A DNA stretch of 64,000 bases from Adiantum capillus-veneris (taxonomy: Eukaryota > Streptophyta > Polypodiopsida > Polypodiales > Pteridaceae): assembly GCA_014529385.2 (NCBI GenBank), contig CM043945.1, positions 143,476,741 to 143,540,740 of the forward strand. The letters are read 5' to 3'. The notes beneath the pieces were generated by a model. That model was given only the letters and a program-made list of their open reading frames with translations, had not been told where the DNA came from and did no database searches. Shown here piece after piece: positions 11,540 through 24,453 of this stretch. The stretch's first letter is position 1, and each line of letters begins with the position of its first letter. The translations under genes were made by a program, and so were the position numbers.

Positions 11540-12639
11540 TACAATGTCGATGATCTATCGCAACACAATGCAAGGTGGTCATCACTATTTATTAGGTGGA
11601 GTGTGGTTGCTTTTTCACTTTTTCTTTTGAGTAGAGAAGATTGGTATATGGTAATGGAGTACACGTAGCATTGGTATGCCAATTCTCTCCACTAAAAAAC
11701 AAAGTGTAGGTACAAGTGTCGATATAGGTGTGGTATCATTATCGATATGGATCCCCAATATACCAACGCATATAGGAATGATATGGTTTTGATGCTTATT
11801 TCCACGCTTATAGAGACGCCTAAAATTTTTATGCACCATTCAATTGTGTTAGTATAAACATTGATTTTTGTGTGACGTGTTGTTGATATATATTCATGCA
11901 GATGAGGATTGCGGCTTCATGATGATTTGTGTCTAGTTCGGATACCATGGGACCTACTTACCTCTACGTTTGACACAAGATGCCATGCGAAACGCTCTCA
12001 TGAACATGTTTTATAGATGGCAAACCATTTCTAATTTGATGAGATGCTACTGAGCATGAGAGCTCTAGCCAGCAAGAGGGCCCGGTAAAGTGTGACATAG
12101 GGAAATTTATGATGATTGGTGAGTTTTCTTTCCTAGCAAGGATAAAGAGCAAGGACGGTAAGAATGCTATCCAATTCCTCACTACGTGTGTAAATCATGA
12201 GAGGAATCATGATAGCCTTTATGAAAATCCTCTTCCAAAGGCAACTAGGGAGTTTCAAGATCATAGGAAAATGAGGGGTTTCGGCCAAGTACCATTGAAA
12301 AGAGAGAGTGTAGTGGTATGGAGAATAACATGCTCTCACCTATTCCAAGTATGCATAAAGCTTTTTCTTGCAGCAGGTTTTCTTGGGTTGACAAGAAATG
12401 GATCAGTATGATTTGCATACCTTGAGGAATTAAAGAGAAGTGCACAATTGTATGTACGTAATATGCAAACAAAGTTTAAGTATTAGGTTTCTAGAGGATA
12501 GTGAGTATATTACGTGTCTTTTTGAGTAGCTTTCATTTGTGGATACAATGGATGATCTTAAGTCATTATAGTCTCTAGTGACCAAGAGAGACCTCAGGTT
12601 GTGCTTTTGATGTGTATAAGGTGATTGAGGATTTTGCAG
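11540..12639. other. Gene-free stretch before the Ty3 remnant
   Basis: Nothing clearly recognisable. A plus frame at 12109-12411 (100 codons) may be the decayed gag or protease part of the Ty3 element that follows, since it lies directly upstream in the same orientation. I see no zinc knuckle or protease motif. Confidence 0.35.
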
Positions 12640-15600
12640 ATGAGAAAGAGTGCCATGGTAATCAAACACTTGAAGTGTGTGTCAGAACAAAGTACAAGGT
12701 TGAGGCAAAAAAGGTTAAACCGGTGGCTCTACCTTTGCCTTTAGATTGCAAGGATAAGATTGAGCAAGATTCTTTGCACACCTTAGAGATCCAAGACAAA
12801 TTGGTACAATTTTACACAAGAATTTATAAAGGAGCTTTAAATTGGTTGTGATAGGTTTTATCACCTATTGAGAATAATTTCTTTGAAGAGATGCTTTCTA
12901 GACATGGTAAGGCTTTTGCATTTAAGACAAGTGAGATAGGATGTGTTGATCTAAGAATTATTGTATCTATTATGAATTTTACTATACATCATATACCTTG
13001 GAACTGCGGCTAATTCCAGTTCCAAAGGCTCAATTGCCAAAGTCAATTCACTTGCTTAATGAAAAGATGAAATGGACACCTTGGAGCCTTCTTGTGCTCC
13101 ATACTCAAATAAATGGTTCACTATTCCAAAGAAGAATGGAGCCTTGTGCCTCATCCAGGATATGTAGCCAATAAACAAATTCACAATTGGGAATATAGCT
13201 ACAGGGCCAATTGTGAATGAATTTACAGAAGCATTTACAAGAGGGATAATATACTCTATGGGAGACTTGTACTCAAGGTATCATCAATTCAAACTAGCAA
13301 TGGAAAGAACGAACCTGACTACCATGAGGACACCTTTGGGCTTGGTAAGAATGTGTACCTTACCGCAGGGAGCAAACAACATGGTTGCACATATGATGAA
13401 TTGGTATGAACAACATCTTACATGAATTTATACCCCAAATAACTATGCCTTTTCTATACGATGTGCCAATTAAGGATGTGACATAAAAGACAAAGATGAG
13501 GCTTTGGATTCAAGGGGGGGCCGTAAATTTGTGGAAAACCATATAGATGATTGTGATAGGTTACTATCTAGGTTAGAGGAGGTCAACCTTACCTTGTCAG
13601 GAGAAAAATAATTTGATGCTTATTGTAGGTCATTTGTGTGCTCCCTATGGTAGAAGACCTTGTCTTGCAAAGGTTAATGCACCTCTAAGAATGAAGGAGA
13701 TGTGTGTAAGTGTCACTGAGGTGTGGATATTCTTAATTGTGTGTATCTTCTACTATGTCATAGGGCTTCCACATTATGCGCATGTAGGTGATCCTTTGTA
13801 CCAATTGCTGAGAAAGAACCACAAATTTTAATGGGGAGATATAAAGTTAAGAGCAATGAAGAGGTTAAAAGAGTCATTGGATTGCACACACTGACTTTGA
13901 GTTAAGTGGAATATGCATATGGAAGGCCAGTCATTGTGAGAATGGACACAAGTCCTACAGGAATTGGATAGGCAATAGGGCAAGATGATGATGAGGGGCA
14001 CAAGTATGTGGTGAGTTTTGGAGCTAAATTTTTAAGTACTCACCAAAGAATTTATTAGCAGGTAAAGAGGGAACTGTTACAACTTTGAAAAGTGATAAGG
14101 AGTATTTGATTGAGGCATGTGTGATTATGGAAAAATATTTCTTTCCTCTTCTTGGAATGATCACAAGTTGTTCAACTCGTCATATTGCTATGCTGCATTA
14201 AATTGCATGCATAAACTCCTTAGATCTAGAATGCAAACATATGGTAGGAAAATATAATCTAATTGCAAATATTCTTTATAGGGCAAGGTATGAAGATGAG
14301 GAAGAGATGGTTGATGAGATTGATGATGTAAGGACAAAGTTTTACACCACATCTCATGCTAAGGATAATCATGTATGTTGTGAAAGTTCACTTGAAAGGT
14401 TTGTAGAGGATATGTATGAAGGTGAATTTTTTCTCGTAGGTCAGTATTTGAGTACCTTGACAAAGCAGGATGATTGTAACAAATAGGCATTCAAGAGAAT
14501 AGGCAAAAAAGCATATGGATATTCTTACAAGTTGGTTACTTGTGGAAGCATCCCAAATAGGAAAATGGGATGCCATTGAGGGTTATTTGTGATAGGGACA
14601 CTCAACAAAAGCTCATCAAGGAGTTTCATCAAAGTCTATGGACAAGGGTGTATGGGCTAATTTTGCCAAATTCAAATAGAGATATTGGTGGAAGGGTATG
14701 TATAAGGATGTATCCTTGTTTGTGGAGTCTTACGTGACATGCTAATTAAGTATACTTAAATCTACTTCATCGAGATGGGTTACATCCTACTTATCCATTG
14801 GCCACGCATTACAAGTGGGTGGTGGATTTGGTCACAATGCCTTTGGGAGTTTGGCAGATGAGATACTTGGTGCTTGCAAGAGAGGACTTGTCTAATCAAG
14901 TTGAAGTTCATGCATTGCGAAATAAAACTACATAAGCAGTGTACAAGTTTGTCTTGGAAGATGTGATTTGCAGATATGCATGTGTTGAAAAGATAACAGT
15001 AGATAGGGGCGAGGTAGATACTGATGAAGTAATAAATTTATTCAAAATAATTTCTCTCACATCCGCTTATAATCCCAAAGGCAGCAAGAAAAGTGAATGA
15101 GACTAGCCCCAATCATCTATGCTGTAGAAAACGCTAACAAAGGCAGAGTTTGTGAATGGCCAAGGGTATTACCATATGTGGATTGACAATACTACACATA
15201 GTTGAGTCATAGGTTACATGCCTACTGAATTAATGTATAATAAAATACGTGTAATGTCTATAGAAGACGTGGTTTCCACATGCAATGTGTTACCCTAGGA
15301 AGATAATATGACTAGAGAAGATCTTCTTGCATTACAAATTCAGCAGATTGAAAGAAGACAAAGAATATTGAAAAGTCATTTTCAAGATTGAAGGAAGAAA
15401 GACTAAAGAACAAAGACACGTTTGACAAGAAACACAAGCTCCGGCCAAAACACATTCAAAAGGTCATTGAGTGTTAATATATGACAAGCTAGACAATCAA
15501 CCTATTGTCATGAGAAAGTTTTTCACAAGATGGTTCACTCCATATATTGTCAAGCATGTGCATGGCAATGCCACTTCGATTGTAAGTGAGCATTATGGGA

Positions 15601-15715
15601 TAGAACTAAAGGTTCTTGTTGCTGGAAAAAGGATCAAAACATTTAAGAGAAGAATGACAGTGAAACATTTAACACTAATGAAGAAGAAGAATTAGATTCA
15701 TCAGAAGATGAAGAG
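12640..15715 (+). pseudogene. Decayed Ty3/gypsy pol (RT, RNase H, integrase)
   Basis: Scattered frames follow the order of a Ty3/gypsy polyprotein. A KYKVEAKKVKPVALPLP block (12690-12740) comes before the RT. RT pieces include IYSMGDLYSRYHQFKLAMER followed by TTMRTPLGLVRMCTLPQGAN (13255-13380). An RNase H-like DTSPTGIG lies at 13945. An integrase core remnant, SLTSAYNPKG, lies near 15055. The integrase C-terminus (15471-15660) retains YDKLDNQ, RWFTPYIVKHV and AGKRIKTFKRR. Many stops and frameshifts are present, and no LTRs are visible, so this is an old fragment. The wording resembles elements I associate with fungi more than the Tat or chromovirus types usual in plants. That comparison is from memory. 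Confidence 0.75.
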
Positions 15716-16315
15716 GAACCAAGCAATGTACCTTCATGAGCATTTAACTTAAGTATGTCACATACATGGGATCATTTTCCATGGTATACACATGCATGCA
15801 TTATATATGAAGCTAAGTTATATACCTCATCTAATAAATTATTCCACGAGTTATTTTCTTATTTCATCTTATTCTAGTAAAGTAACATGGAAAAGGCCTC
15901 AACGGTTGTGCCTCTTAAAAGTGAGAAAAAAACCGTTAAGGTTTTTTTTTGACTCGTAGGATATTTTCAGCTGATTTCTTTTATTTTCTTTATAATATTC
16001 AATCCTCATGCATATCTAGTATAAGCCCATTGTGACATAAGCCAATGCACTATCTTGTCTTTTATCTACTATGCATCATCTGAATTCATATCAATTCTCT
16101 TATTAGCTTAATCAAAGGATGCACAACATGCTTACATTCACTATGATGTGTTTTCTCTTAGAAGCAAATGATAGCTAGGTAAGCCTAAGATTTCTAGAGC
16201 TAAAAGAATTTGGGAGAAAGGACAAGTGGCAAGAAAAAGACTTTTAGGCAAGTGGCAACAAGAAGGCTTCTAAAAGAACAATTGTCATCAACAACATTTT
16301 ACCATAACAATAACC
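15716..16315. other. Gene-free stretch
   Basis: A+T-rich DNA after the Ty3 remnant, with no coding or structural signal that I can support. Confidence 0.35.
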
Positions 16316-17250
16316 AAGTATACATGAACCTTAATGATGAGAATTAGGTTAATGTCTCCCAATTGGTGGCCTCTTCCTCATCCTAAAACTCATATAGAAG
16401 ACCTCACAATCCATGCTTATATCCATATTTTTCTTCTCAATGTATTAAAGAACATTTCATGGCAAGTTCCTACAATATAAATACAAGATAAATATTAGAA
16501 TAACATATGCACATGCTAAATTTAAATAGTGTATGGCACTTAAAAACCCATATCAAAGAGTATTGTAACCTCTACTCCCAAGACATGATGATTTACCAAT
16601 TCAGGATACTCTTGTGTCTCTCGTGTGATCGCCGTGCACTCCTATGTATCCAACCATGCTTTGGTTCATTGTTCTTGTATCTATATCTTGCCTCTGATAG
16701 ATGATGTGAAATCGCTACAATCGCCACACTCATGATCTATTCATTCAAGACTACATCGTACTCAGCGTGCACCATCTATGAATGGCCTCAATAATGTAAT
16801 TATTCCACTCCATATACTGAACATCTCAATGCTCCATCCCCGCTCCATCACAAAGTGATCAAATTGAACGGTACAAAATTGTTGAATCCTTTGTTGCATG
16901 AACTTTCTAGTCCTATCCATAATAACTATCCCGTCCTTGGTCTTTCACACCTTGCTAGGATCATGAGCATGTGATCCCCAAGATGTAGGTCATATGCTAA
17001 GTGATGTATTCTCTACTAAAGAGAGAGGTGGATGCTCTTTTGGTATTTTGGATGCATTAGTAGCATTATTATCACAACATCCCCTACTAGATAAACTTCC
17101 ATGTGAACGAGTCCTACGTCATCTCAAAGAAGAATGGTGTAGCATAACTCATCGGTGTATCTGACACACTCATTATCGTAGGTGTTGGATTGACTATATT
17201 TGGTGTGGATGACCAACTGACCAAAATCTCTGTGTGTATGCACACTACCA
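16316..17250. repeat. Unknown interspersed repeat, copy 1
   Basis: Matches 19722-20700 in the same orientation over most of its length, with scattered substitutions. Examples are the shared stretch around CATGGCAAGTTCCTA and the stretch around ATGCACATGCTAAATTTAAA. The two copies bracket the STP-like pseudogene. On the minus strand the sequence may derive from a plant transposon protein (see copy 2). Confidence 0.7.
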
Positions 17251-17344
17251 ATATGCAAACTGTGAAAAAAATGTACTCACCTTCTCAAGTGACATGCTGA
17301 CGACAATAACTAAAATCCAAATCTCAAAGAATATAGCTCTTTGT

Positions 17345-17590
17345 CATCGGCCATGGCTACAAAAACTAATTTGAAAAAAACATATAGAATATGTTAATTT
17401 ACTTAGCCATAAAGCAAATTAAGCAATGAAAATAACAAAAAAAGAATATGCAACACAAATCGCTATCGGATATGGCTACAAAGAGTAATTTGAAAAAACA
17501 TATATAATACGTTAATTCACTTAACCATAAATGAGGAACTTAGGCAATGCAAATAACAAAAAAAGAATATGGAGCACAAATCACTATCTA
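17345..17590. repeat. Two tandem units of about 120 bp
   Basis: Two adjacent units share ATGGCTACAAA near their start, then AATTTGAAAAAA, a TTAATT(T/C)ACTTA block and AATAACAAAAAAAGAATATG, each ending CACAAATC(G/A)CTATC. Confidence 0.75.
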
Positions 17591-17609
17591 TTCATTATTG
17601 GACAATAAT

Positions 17610-17760
17610 TGAAATCCATTAATAATAGGCAAACATTACAAGAACAACATTCCATTAATCATAAGTAAACATTACAAGAGATTTCTTAACAAAAGTCCAT
17701 TAATAATTGAAATCCATTACTCATAAGTAAGCATTACAAGAAAGTTCTTAACAAAATTTA
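17610..17760. repeat. Short tandem repeats, CATTAAT-type
   Basis: Three imperfect units contain CCATTA(A/C)T, CATAAGTAA(A/G)CATTACAAGA and TTCTTAACAAAA. The region is A+T-rich with no coding potential. Confidence 0.65.
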
Positions 17761-18457
17761 CTAGTCAATCTCTCATCTTCTATGAGATTTAATGCACCAA
17801 GACATCTATCTCAATCTAAACTTCAACATCTTCTTTATCAAACTCCAATTCTACATCCAACTTTGTATCTATCTCTGTATCTGATTGCTCATCTCCAGGT
17901 TCAGATATCTACTCACCAAGAGCACTGCTTTTAAGGTCGATATTCTCATCCACATCACCGTAAATCATGCATCTTGATTATGTGTCTCTTCGTTCTCCTC
18001 CTCCAATCCTTCACACAATTATTTCTTTGTGGGGAAACTTGAACAAAAAAGGGCTAACATGGCTTAGTCAAATCATATTCATCGTCTTCATCCCATAGTG
18101 GATCTATGATACACACAAATTGTTCAAATTTTATGGAAGTATATATGTATCCCGATCATCTGTTTACACTCACGTAGATTTCAGTCCATTCTTATCTTTG
18201 TGCGCATTTGCATTGAACCCCATAATAGAGAGTTTGAGACTTTAGAGCCAATTTGGGAATCATGAATGTTTGGAAGATTTAGGCATATGGAAAATCTCAA
18301 ACTATTTTTATAAGGCCAAAGGCTTCCACAACATAGTATTTGAAAAGCTCTTTCGAGCCATGCTCTCAAAACTTTGGCTAAGATTTGGCCATGTGATCAA
18401 ATATTAAACTTGTTTTGAAAATGGGAATTTAAAAATTACCAAATTAACTAATATAAT
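17761..18457. other. A+T-rich spacer with an acidic minus-strand remnant
   Basis: On the minus strand, 17800-18070 is rich in Asp and Glu codons (for example EQSDTEIDTKLDVELEFDKE), like the acidic tail of a transposon protein. It may be the C-terminal part of whatever the flanking repeats once encoded. No family can be named. Confidence 0.3.
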
Positions 18458-19609
18458 TTTTTGCTCAAATTCTATCCAAATGTGTACATGCATAATAAGA
18501 ATGCAAAAGTAAGACAAGTACTGCAGGTACAACAACCAAGCCTTCTAGCTATTCAGCTTCAACCTTTATCTGGCAGCTTTGATTGCCACTTTTTTTTCAT
18601 CCGTTATAAGCAAAAAGCTGGGAAGAAAGGTGACAATGTTAGGGGCATGCATGTTCTTTATTGTGGGGATGGTAATTGGCATCGGAGCACAAAACCTTGC
18701 GTTGATCATTATTGGTCGGGCTCTTCTAAGATGTGGCCTTGGATTTGCCAGTTAGGTAAACATACATACATACATACAACTTCCAAGTTTGACATTCTCA
18801 TGCGGACAATGCACAATGGGATAGACTTTGGTGAATGCTCAAGTTAGTCTATAGTGTTTTGGTGAATGCTCACATTAGTTCACAGATTTTTGATTCTTGC
18901 AGATGGTGCCATTGTTGCTTGTCCAAGATAGCACCTCCAAAAATCAGAGGAGGCCTCAACATGTTCTTTGTGGTTTATGTGACCATAGGAATACTCTCAA
19001 GCAACATTGTGAACTAGTTTGAAACCAAGGTCCATCCATGGGATGGAGTCCCTCATTGGGACTGAGCAGGATTCCCAACTCTTCTTCTCACACTCTGGAG
19101 TCTTATTATTGTAGATACCCCCTCTTCCCTCATAGAGAGGGGCAAGCATGAGCAAGGAAGAGATGTGCTACGCAGGATTCGAGGAACCACGAAAGTTTCC
19201 ACTGAGCTTGACAAGCTTATAGAGACCACTAGAAAGGCCAAGGTTAGCAGACGCAGATGGGAAAGCTTTAGAGAGTTGTTTTGTGAGAGAAGGCATAGAG
19301 GTGAGATGGTGATGGCTTGTTTGCTACTCGTTTTCTAGGAGGTGCCCGACAATGATGCCATATTGTTTTATGGGACTTTTCTCTTAAAGTTGGTTGGATT
19401 TGGTGATCAAGCATCCCTCTACTCAGCTATCATCATCGGTGCGTGCACATTCTTGTCGTGCTCCTCGTCCACCCTCTTTATTGATAGACTCGGCTGGCGT
19501 CCATTGATTCTCTTTGGATGCGATTTGATGACTTCATATCTTGTAAGAATTTGAAGCTTGTTTTTCTTTAAATGTTGCAAATATCTCTCAATTGGTTATG
19601 TATGATGCA
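18458..19609 (+). pseudogene. Truncated genomic duplicate of the STP gene
   Basis: Closely matches 4103-5250 of the STP gene: exon 2 from the LLKFYPN codons, intron 2, exon 3 and the first part of intron 3. Introns are kept, so this is a DNA-level duplication and not a retrocopy. Both ends stop abruptly inside the gene, with exon 1, part of exon 2 and exon 4 missing. Three codons have become TAG: at the exon 2 donor (CAG), in the VNYF block (TAC, about 19015) and in the helix 7 region (CAG, about 19336). A frameshift lies near 19045-19070. It retains the changed helix 7 wording (PDND for AGND), so the duplication postdates the loss of the usual TGIN motif. It lies between the two copies of the unknown repeat. 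Confidence 0.92.
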
Positions 19610-19721
19610 AGAAAAACTAAAAATTAAAAACCCCTTGTACAACACTCACGTGATAGTCACTTAATTATAAGTGACTCCCTTGAGCATAATCATAATTATA
19701 ACTTTAACATAATGATACCTA

Positions 19722-20790
19722 GGTATACATGAACCATACTCATGAGGTTTAGGGTAATTTCTCCCAGTTGGTGGCCTCGTCCTCATCCTAAAACTTGTAC
19801 AAAAGACTTGGCAATCCATGTTTGTATCCATATTTTTCTTCTCGATGTTTTAGAGAGCAGTTCATGGCAAGTTCCTAGAGGATAAATACTTAACCATAAG
19901 ATAAATATTAGAATACCATATGCACATGCTAAATTTAAATAATGTATGACACTTCAAAACTCATATCAAAGAGTATGATAGCCTCTACTCCCTATATATG
20001 ATGATCCACCAACAAACTTTAGACGTACTCTAGCTTCATCTCTCTGTTGTTGGAACCTTTCAGGATAGTCCTGTGCCTCTTGCACGATTGTCGTGCACTC
20101 CTCTGTATCCAACCATGTGGGCTTTGATGCATTGCTCTTGTATCTGTCTCTTGCCCCTCTAATAGACAATGTGAAATTATTGCAATCGCCACACTCATGA
20201 TCTAGTCATTCAAGACTAGATTGTACCCATTTGTTGGCGTGCACTCTCTATTGATGGCCTCAATAATGTAATTCTTCCATTCCAAATATTGAGCATCTCA
20301 ATGCTCCATCACAAAGTGATCAAATTGAACGGTAGACAAATCTGTTGAATCCTTTGTTGCATGACCTTTTCAATCCTATCCATAATAACTACCCCATCTC
20401 TGTTCTTTCACACCTTGCTAGGATCATGCTCATGTGATCCACAAGATGTATGTTGTATGCCAAGTGATGTAGTCTCTCATGAAGGGAGAGATGTGGATGC
20501 TCTTTTGAGATTGTGGACGCATTGGTAGCACTGTTATCACAACATCCATCGCTAGATAAACTTCCACCTGTATGAGTCCTATGTCATCTCAAGAAGAATG
20601 AGAGAAGGTAGTCTCCGATGAAGCATAACCCGTTGGAGTATCTAGTATACGCGTTGTCATAGGTGTTGGATTGATTATATTTGGTCTGGATGACTAGATA
20701 CAGTATGAAATCTCTATGCATATGTACATTGCTCTCATATGTGAACTATGAAAAATATGCACTCATCTGCTCAAGTGACTCACTGATGAG
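19722..20790. repeat. Unknown interspersed repeat, copy 2
   Basis: Second copy of the repeat at 16316-17250. A minus-strand frame (20169-19966) reads ARDRYKSNASKPTWLDTEE, then an alternating basic and acidic helix (residues such as ERFQQQRDEARVR), then GGSSYIGSRG. This layout is faintly like the C-terminal helix and GS motif of plant CACTA-associated proteins. That is a weak resemblance only. The left end of the TIR element lies directly beyond this repeat. Confidence 0.5.
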
Positions 20791-20794
20791 TAGG

Positions 20795-20820
20795 AAATTT
20801 CGGAGGTCATTTGGAGGGCC
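20795..20820 (+). repeat. Left terminal inverted repeat
   Basis: A 26-bp end that pairs with 39768-39793, with one mismatch at its seventh base (C against T). Weaker similarity (GAGTAGG against TTAGT) may extend it a few bases outward. Confidence 0.7.
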
Positions 20821-21081
20821 TTCTAAGAAAATGTATTTTTCACACTCTCTCTCTAGAAAATATAGCGAATAATAGAGGTGGGTCTTTCATGGTAAAAGTT
20901 CAAAAAGTGTACTTTAGGTAGATTCTTTACTCTTCTGAACATTCGTTCGTAATGATTGAGGGATAATCTTCTTTTCAGTTGCATTGAATGAACCTCGTCA
21001 ACATGGAGGGAATGAGGCTAACATGGAGGGACAAAGGCGTAGCCGCCTATTCACTTTTCATTAAACCTGCACATTTGGCTA

Positions 21082-23670
21082 ATGGCGCACTCCTCAAATG
21101 AAACAAATGTTACGCAGAAACGAGCCAAATATCACCTTCACATTGATTTGGACAATGAGTACCAACCATTGATTAAGCGTAGTAAAGCAAACACACATAT
21201 ACCTCCCGCATCCATAGACACTCTCAGAGCTCAGGGAGCTAAACACATAGATATCTGGACGAGAGGCTCTCTCTATCCTAAGAGTCCAATGACTAATGAC
21301 TCTCCACCGTTTGTCAATCCTACAAGCTTATTGACCTTTGCTGGTGATGGAGAAAAGGGCCTTCTGGGTTATTGTAAATCTCTTACAAGGGAAGCGGAAA
21401 CTTATAAGGGCATTCTCCAAGCTCAACAATGTGAGATTGTTCGACTTTCACATTTACATTTTACAGATCACGTTACCATTTTGCAACACAAAACAGAGGT
21501 ACAGGAACTGAAAGAAAAGGTACAAAGTTGTCAAATGAAGGACACCATCTTGGGTGGTCATATCCAAAAGAAGAAATTGAGCAATCTTGAAACATTGCAG
21601 GTTGCATCCGAAGGTCTCAAGAAAAGAATTCGAGCATTAAGGTGATGCTTCTTGGTTGACTAAATTGTCTTAGTTAAGGTATTTTTTTGTTTTTTCTTCT
21701 TATGCATTGTTTTCATGTGCCTAAATAGTGTTAGTGAAGTAAATTTTCTGTTATTTACTTATGCATTGTCTTCATGTAGAGATTCAATCTATCCTGACAA
21801 GGAAAACATTGACCCCAAAGCCAATATAGGAAAGAGATTGAAGCCACTTATAAGTAGAAGCCTTGCGCCAGATATAGTACATGACAAGAAGTTTAAGGTC
21901 CTACAACGAAATGTAGTGGACCGCTTTATTTCAGAGAACTCAGTGCCTGCAAAAGAGATACAAGGCACACTTGATTCACTTGGTGTAAGCAAAAGAGGAT
22001 ATTTGGCTATACAAAAATCTGTCTCATCCATCTTTGTTAAGAAGGGAATAAAATCCAAACTTTTACCATTATCCTCAAGTGTTTGGAAAGAGAGGCTTCA
22101 GCTTAACGACGCACAGGGAGAATATCTTGGACAGCCCTTTCATATTAAAACAACTTACAGTGGCCATGGAGCAAACATGGCATATGATGAGTTCAATAAT
22201 ATTTTTATGGACCTGCAGATATTGTAGAAGAGAATGGTGGAGTTTTACAACATCACATTTGAAGAGTCACGAGGGGTATTACATTTTGTGTTGAAGCTGG
22301 ATGAGTGTGAGCTTGTTAAAGAGAAGAAGCTAGAGCGTGTTACTATTACTTTAATGAATAGAGCCCTCTCAAAGTGTCCCAATGAGGATCCTTTGTATTT
22401 TAGTGTTCAATCAGAATCTAACATATGGTGGCTTGGTGCTTTTGAGGTAAGGAGATTCTCAGCTAAGCTCAAATGTTCACATCTACTTAAGTCTCATTTA
22501 TTTTGCGTTGCAGGTAAAGAAAGAAGATCATGAGATTCTATATTGGGTGTTCCATCAAACTAATATTCCGGAGGTGATTGATCGACACACTAACCAGGGA
22601 GAGGTACTACGTGTAGATGGAAGGGGAGGCTTTCAAGTTCAGTGGCATCTTGCAGGTGACCTCAAAACATTAAAGTGCATGTATAATTGTGGAATGGGTG
22701 CAATGGCAAAGTCGCCGTGTTTGTTCTGCATGGAGCCTGCAAAGGTCATGGACCCAAAGTGGTGGAGAAAAGCTCCAACACGTCACATTGAGGACCTTGC
22801 TTTTCGATCGATTTTGAAAATACCACTTGTGAATGTCCACATCTGTACAATGCATGACCTTTGTAGAATTGTGGAGAAATTGGTCTACTTATATATCGGG
22901 TTTGCTTGGAAAATCAAGAACTCAACAGAGCGACAAGTGGCCCTGCAGTGCTTAGAATTGGTACTGCTGGGTATGGGGCTTCATGGTGGCAATGTGAAAA
23001 TCCAGTGGGATGAAAAGAGATGAACTGCTAAGAAGGATGTCCCATGCAAACCATCCATCGATTGGGTGAAGGCACGGAGGTTTTTATCTAAACCCCAAGG
23101 AATACGAGATTCGAAGCTAACAAAACATGGAAAAATATATAACACATCTTATGTTAGCAAGGTAGAGTATCAGAGCTAGAAAGAGCTACATATTGCAGTC
23201 AAAGATTAAGAACCAACTACTCGTAACGCGAAGGCTGAGGTTTGGCGATCAATAGACATGCTATTTTTGATGTGCGACAAAGATGACTGGTCACAAGGTG
23301 ATATGAACAAGTTCAAGGAGAATCTCAACCTTCTCAAAAAATCATTCAAGACAGCATGGACAGACACCCAGATTACTCACTACATGGTATTATTGTGTAT
23401 TTGATTCTCTTTTATGTGTAACTATGTGAGTGTAAAACATTCTAAGTAATCTGTTTTCATATCCAGCACATCATTTTCAATCATTTACCATATTTTATAC
23501 AAAAGTATGGGAACCCGAAAATATGGAATACCCAAGGAATGGAAAAGTCTCATTACATGACGAGAAATGCTTATTTCAGGCACACACGATATGGTGGCTC
23601 TCGAATCAAGGCTAACAGTTTGAGAGAACTATTTGAATGGTTCTATCATAGAATCATTCATCGAATGTAG
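21082..23670 (+). pseudogene. Gene A: DDE-transposase-like protein, four exons, nonsense mutations
   Basis: Exons 21082-21641, 21780-22446, 22514-23386 and 23467-23670 have GT/AG borders and join in phase to 768 codons. Residues 1-187 include a WTRGSLYPKSP block and a coiled coil (about 120-187). Residues 330-410 hold LKLDECELVKEKKLERVTIT. Exon 3 has WHLAGDLKTLKCM (Asp458), CLFC (478-481) and HICTMHDLCRI. Exon 4 has HLPYFIQKYGN and NTQGMEKSH (Glu726). The order Asp, CxxC, Leu-His/Cys-x-Leu-x-Arg-Ile, then P-x-F...QG-x-EK resembles uncharacterised transposase-like proteins I recall from cnidarians and arbuscular mycorrhizal fungi. Asp458 and Glu726 are candidate metal ligands. In-frame stops at 22225 (TAG; the second copy has CAA), 23021 (TGA), 23177 (TAG), 23207 (TAA) and possibly 23668, without a frameshift, make this copy dead. 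The true C-terminus may lie past 23670. Confidence 0.7.
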
Positions 23671-23902
23671 GAAAAAGAAGTCTTGGCCTCTTTAGCAACA
23701 ACACAAGCCATCAGACATTTTACAACAAAAAAAAGTTAAAAGATCAATGGTATACAACAACTCCGGTTCTCGTGAAGGTCAACGAAGCTGGAGAGAGACA
23801 ATGGTGTATGTGAACCACAAGTGGAGAAAGATACTCTGAGTGGATGACATTGTACAAAATTTCTGTAATACATGATCGTATACAATTGCTACTTGAAGTG
23901 TA

Positions 23903-24357
23903 TCAAGATTTTGAAGGTTCAATTTTGTTTTTTGGCACATCACCCTTGTAACAAATCATGAGATGTTTGTCATACTCTAAAATTTCATCTGGGTTTTGTC
24001 TGCCAAGAGCTAGTGCCATTGATGTGTAAGTGTAGTAATACGCTACCCGACCACCTGTATAGCCCGGGCAGTAACCAAAACAATCTCTGGAAAACACTTT
24101 GTCCACAAGAATGACTTTATTTGCACTTTTGGGCAGCACGGGTCCACCCAAGAAGCGTGATAGTGTCTTTAATGTGTAAGTTGCTATTATACCCTCTTGT
24201 GATATTCCATTGTGAAAAACTATTATTGGCGACTCGTAAAGCTTTGAAAGGTACTGTGCTAGGGCCGCATCCCTTCCACGGTACTCTCGAGTAAGCCGTC
24301 GAAGGAAGTTATCCTTGTTAGCAATCCAAGACTGCACATATCATGTCAAAGTAAGTG

Positions 24358-24453
<96 letters not shown>

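Noticed and set aside
23903-24337. OTU-type protease domain at the gene C C-terminus
   Set aside because: A vague WG...IIVFHNG resemblance only; no matching Asp/Cys/His catalytic set is visible.
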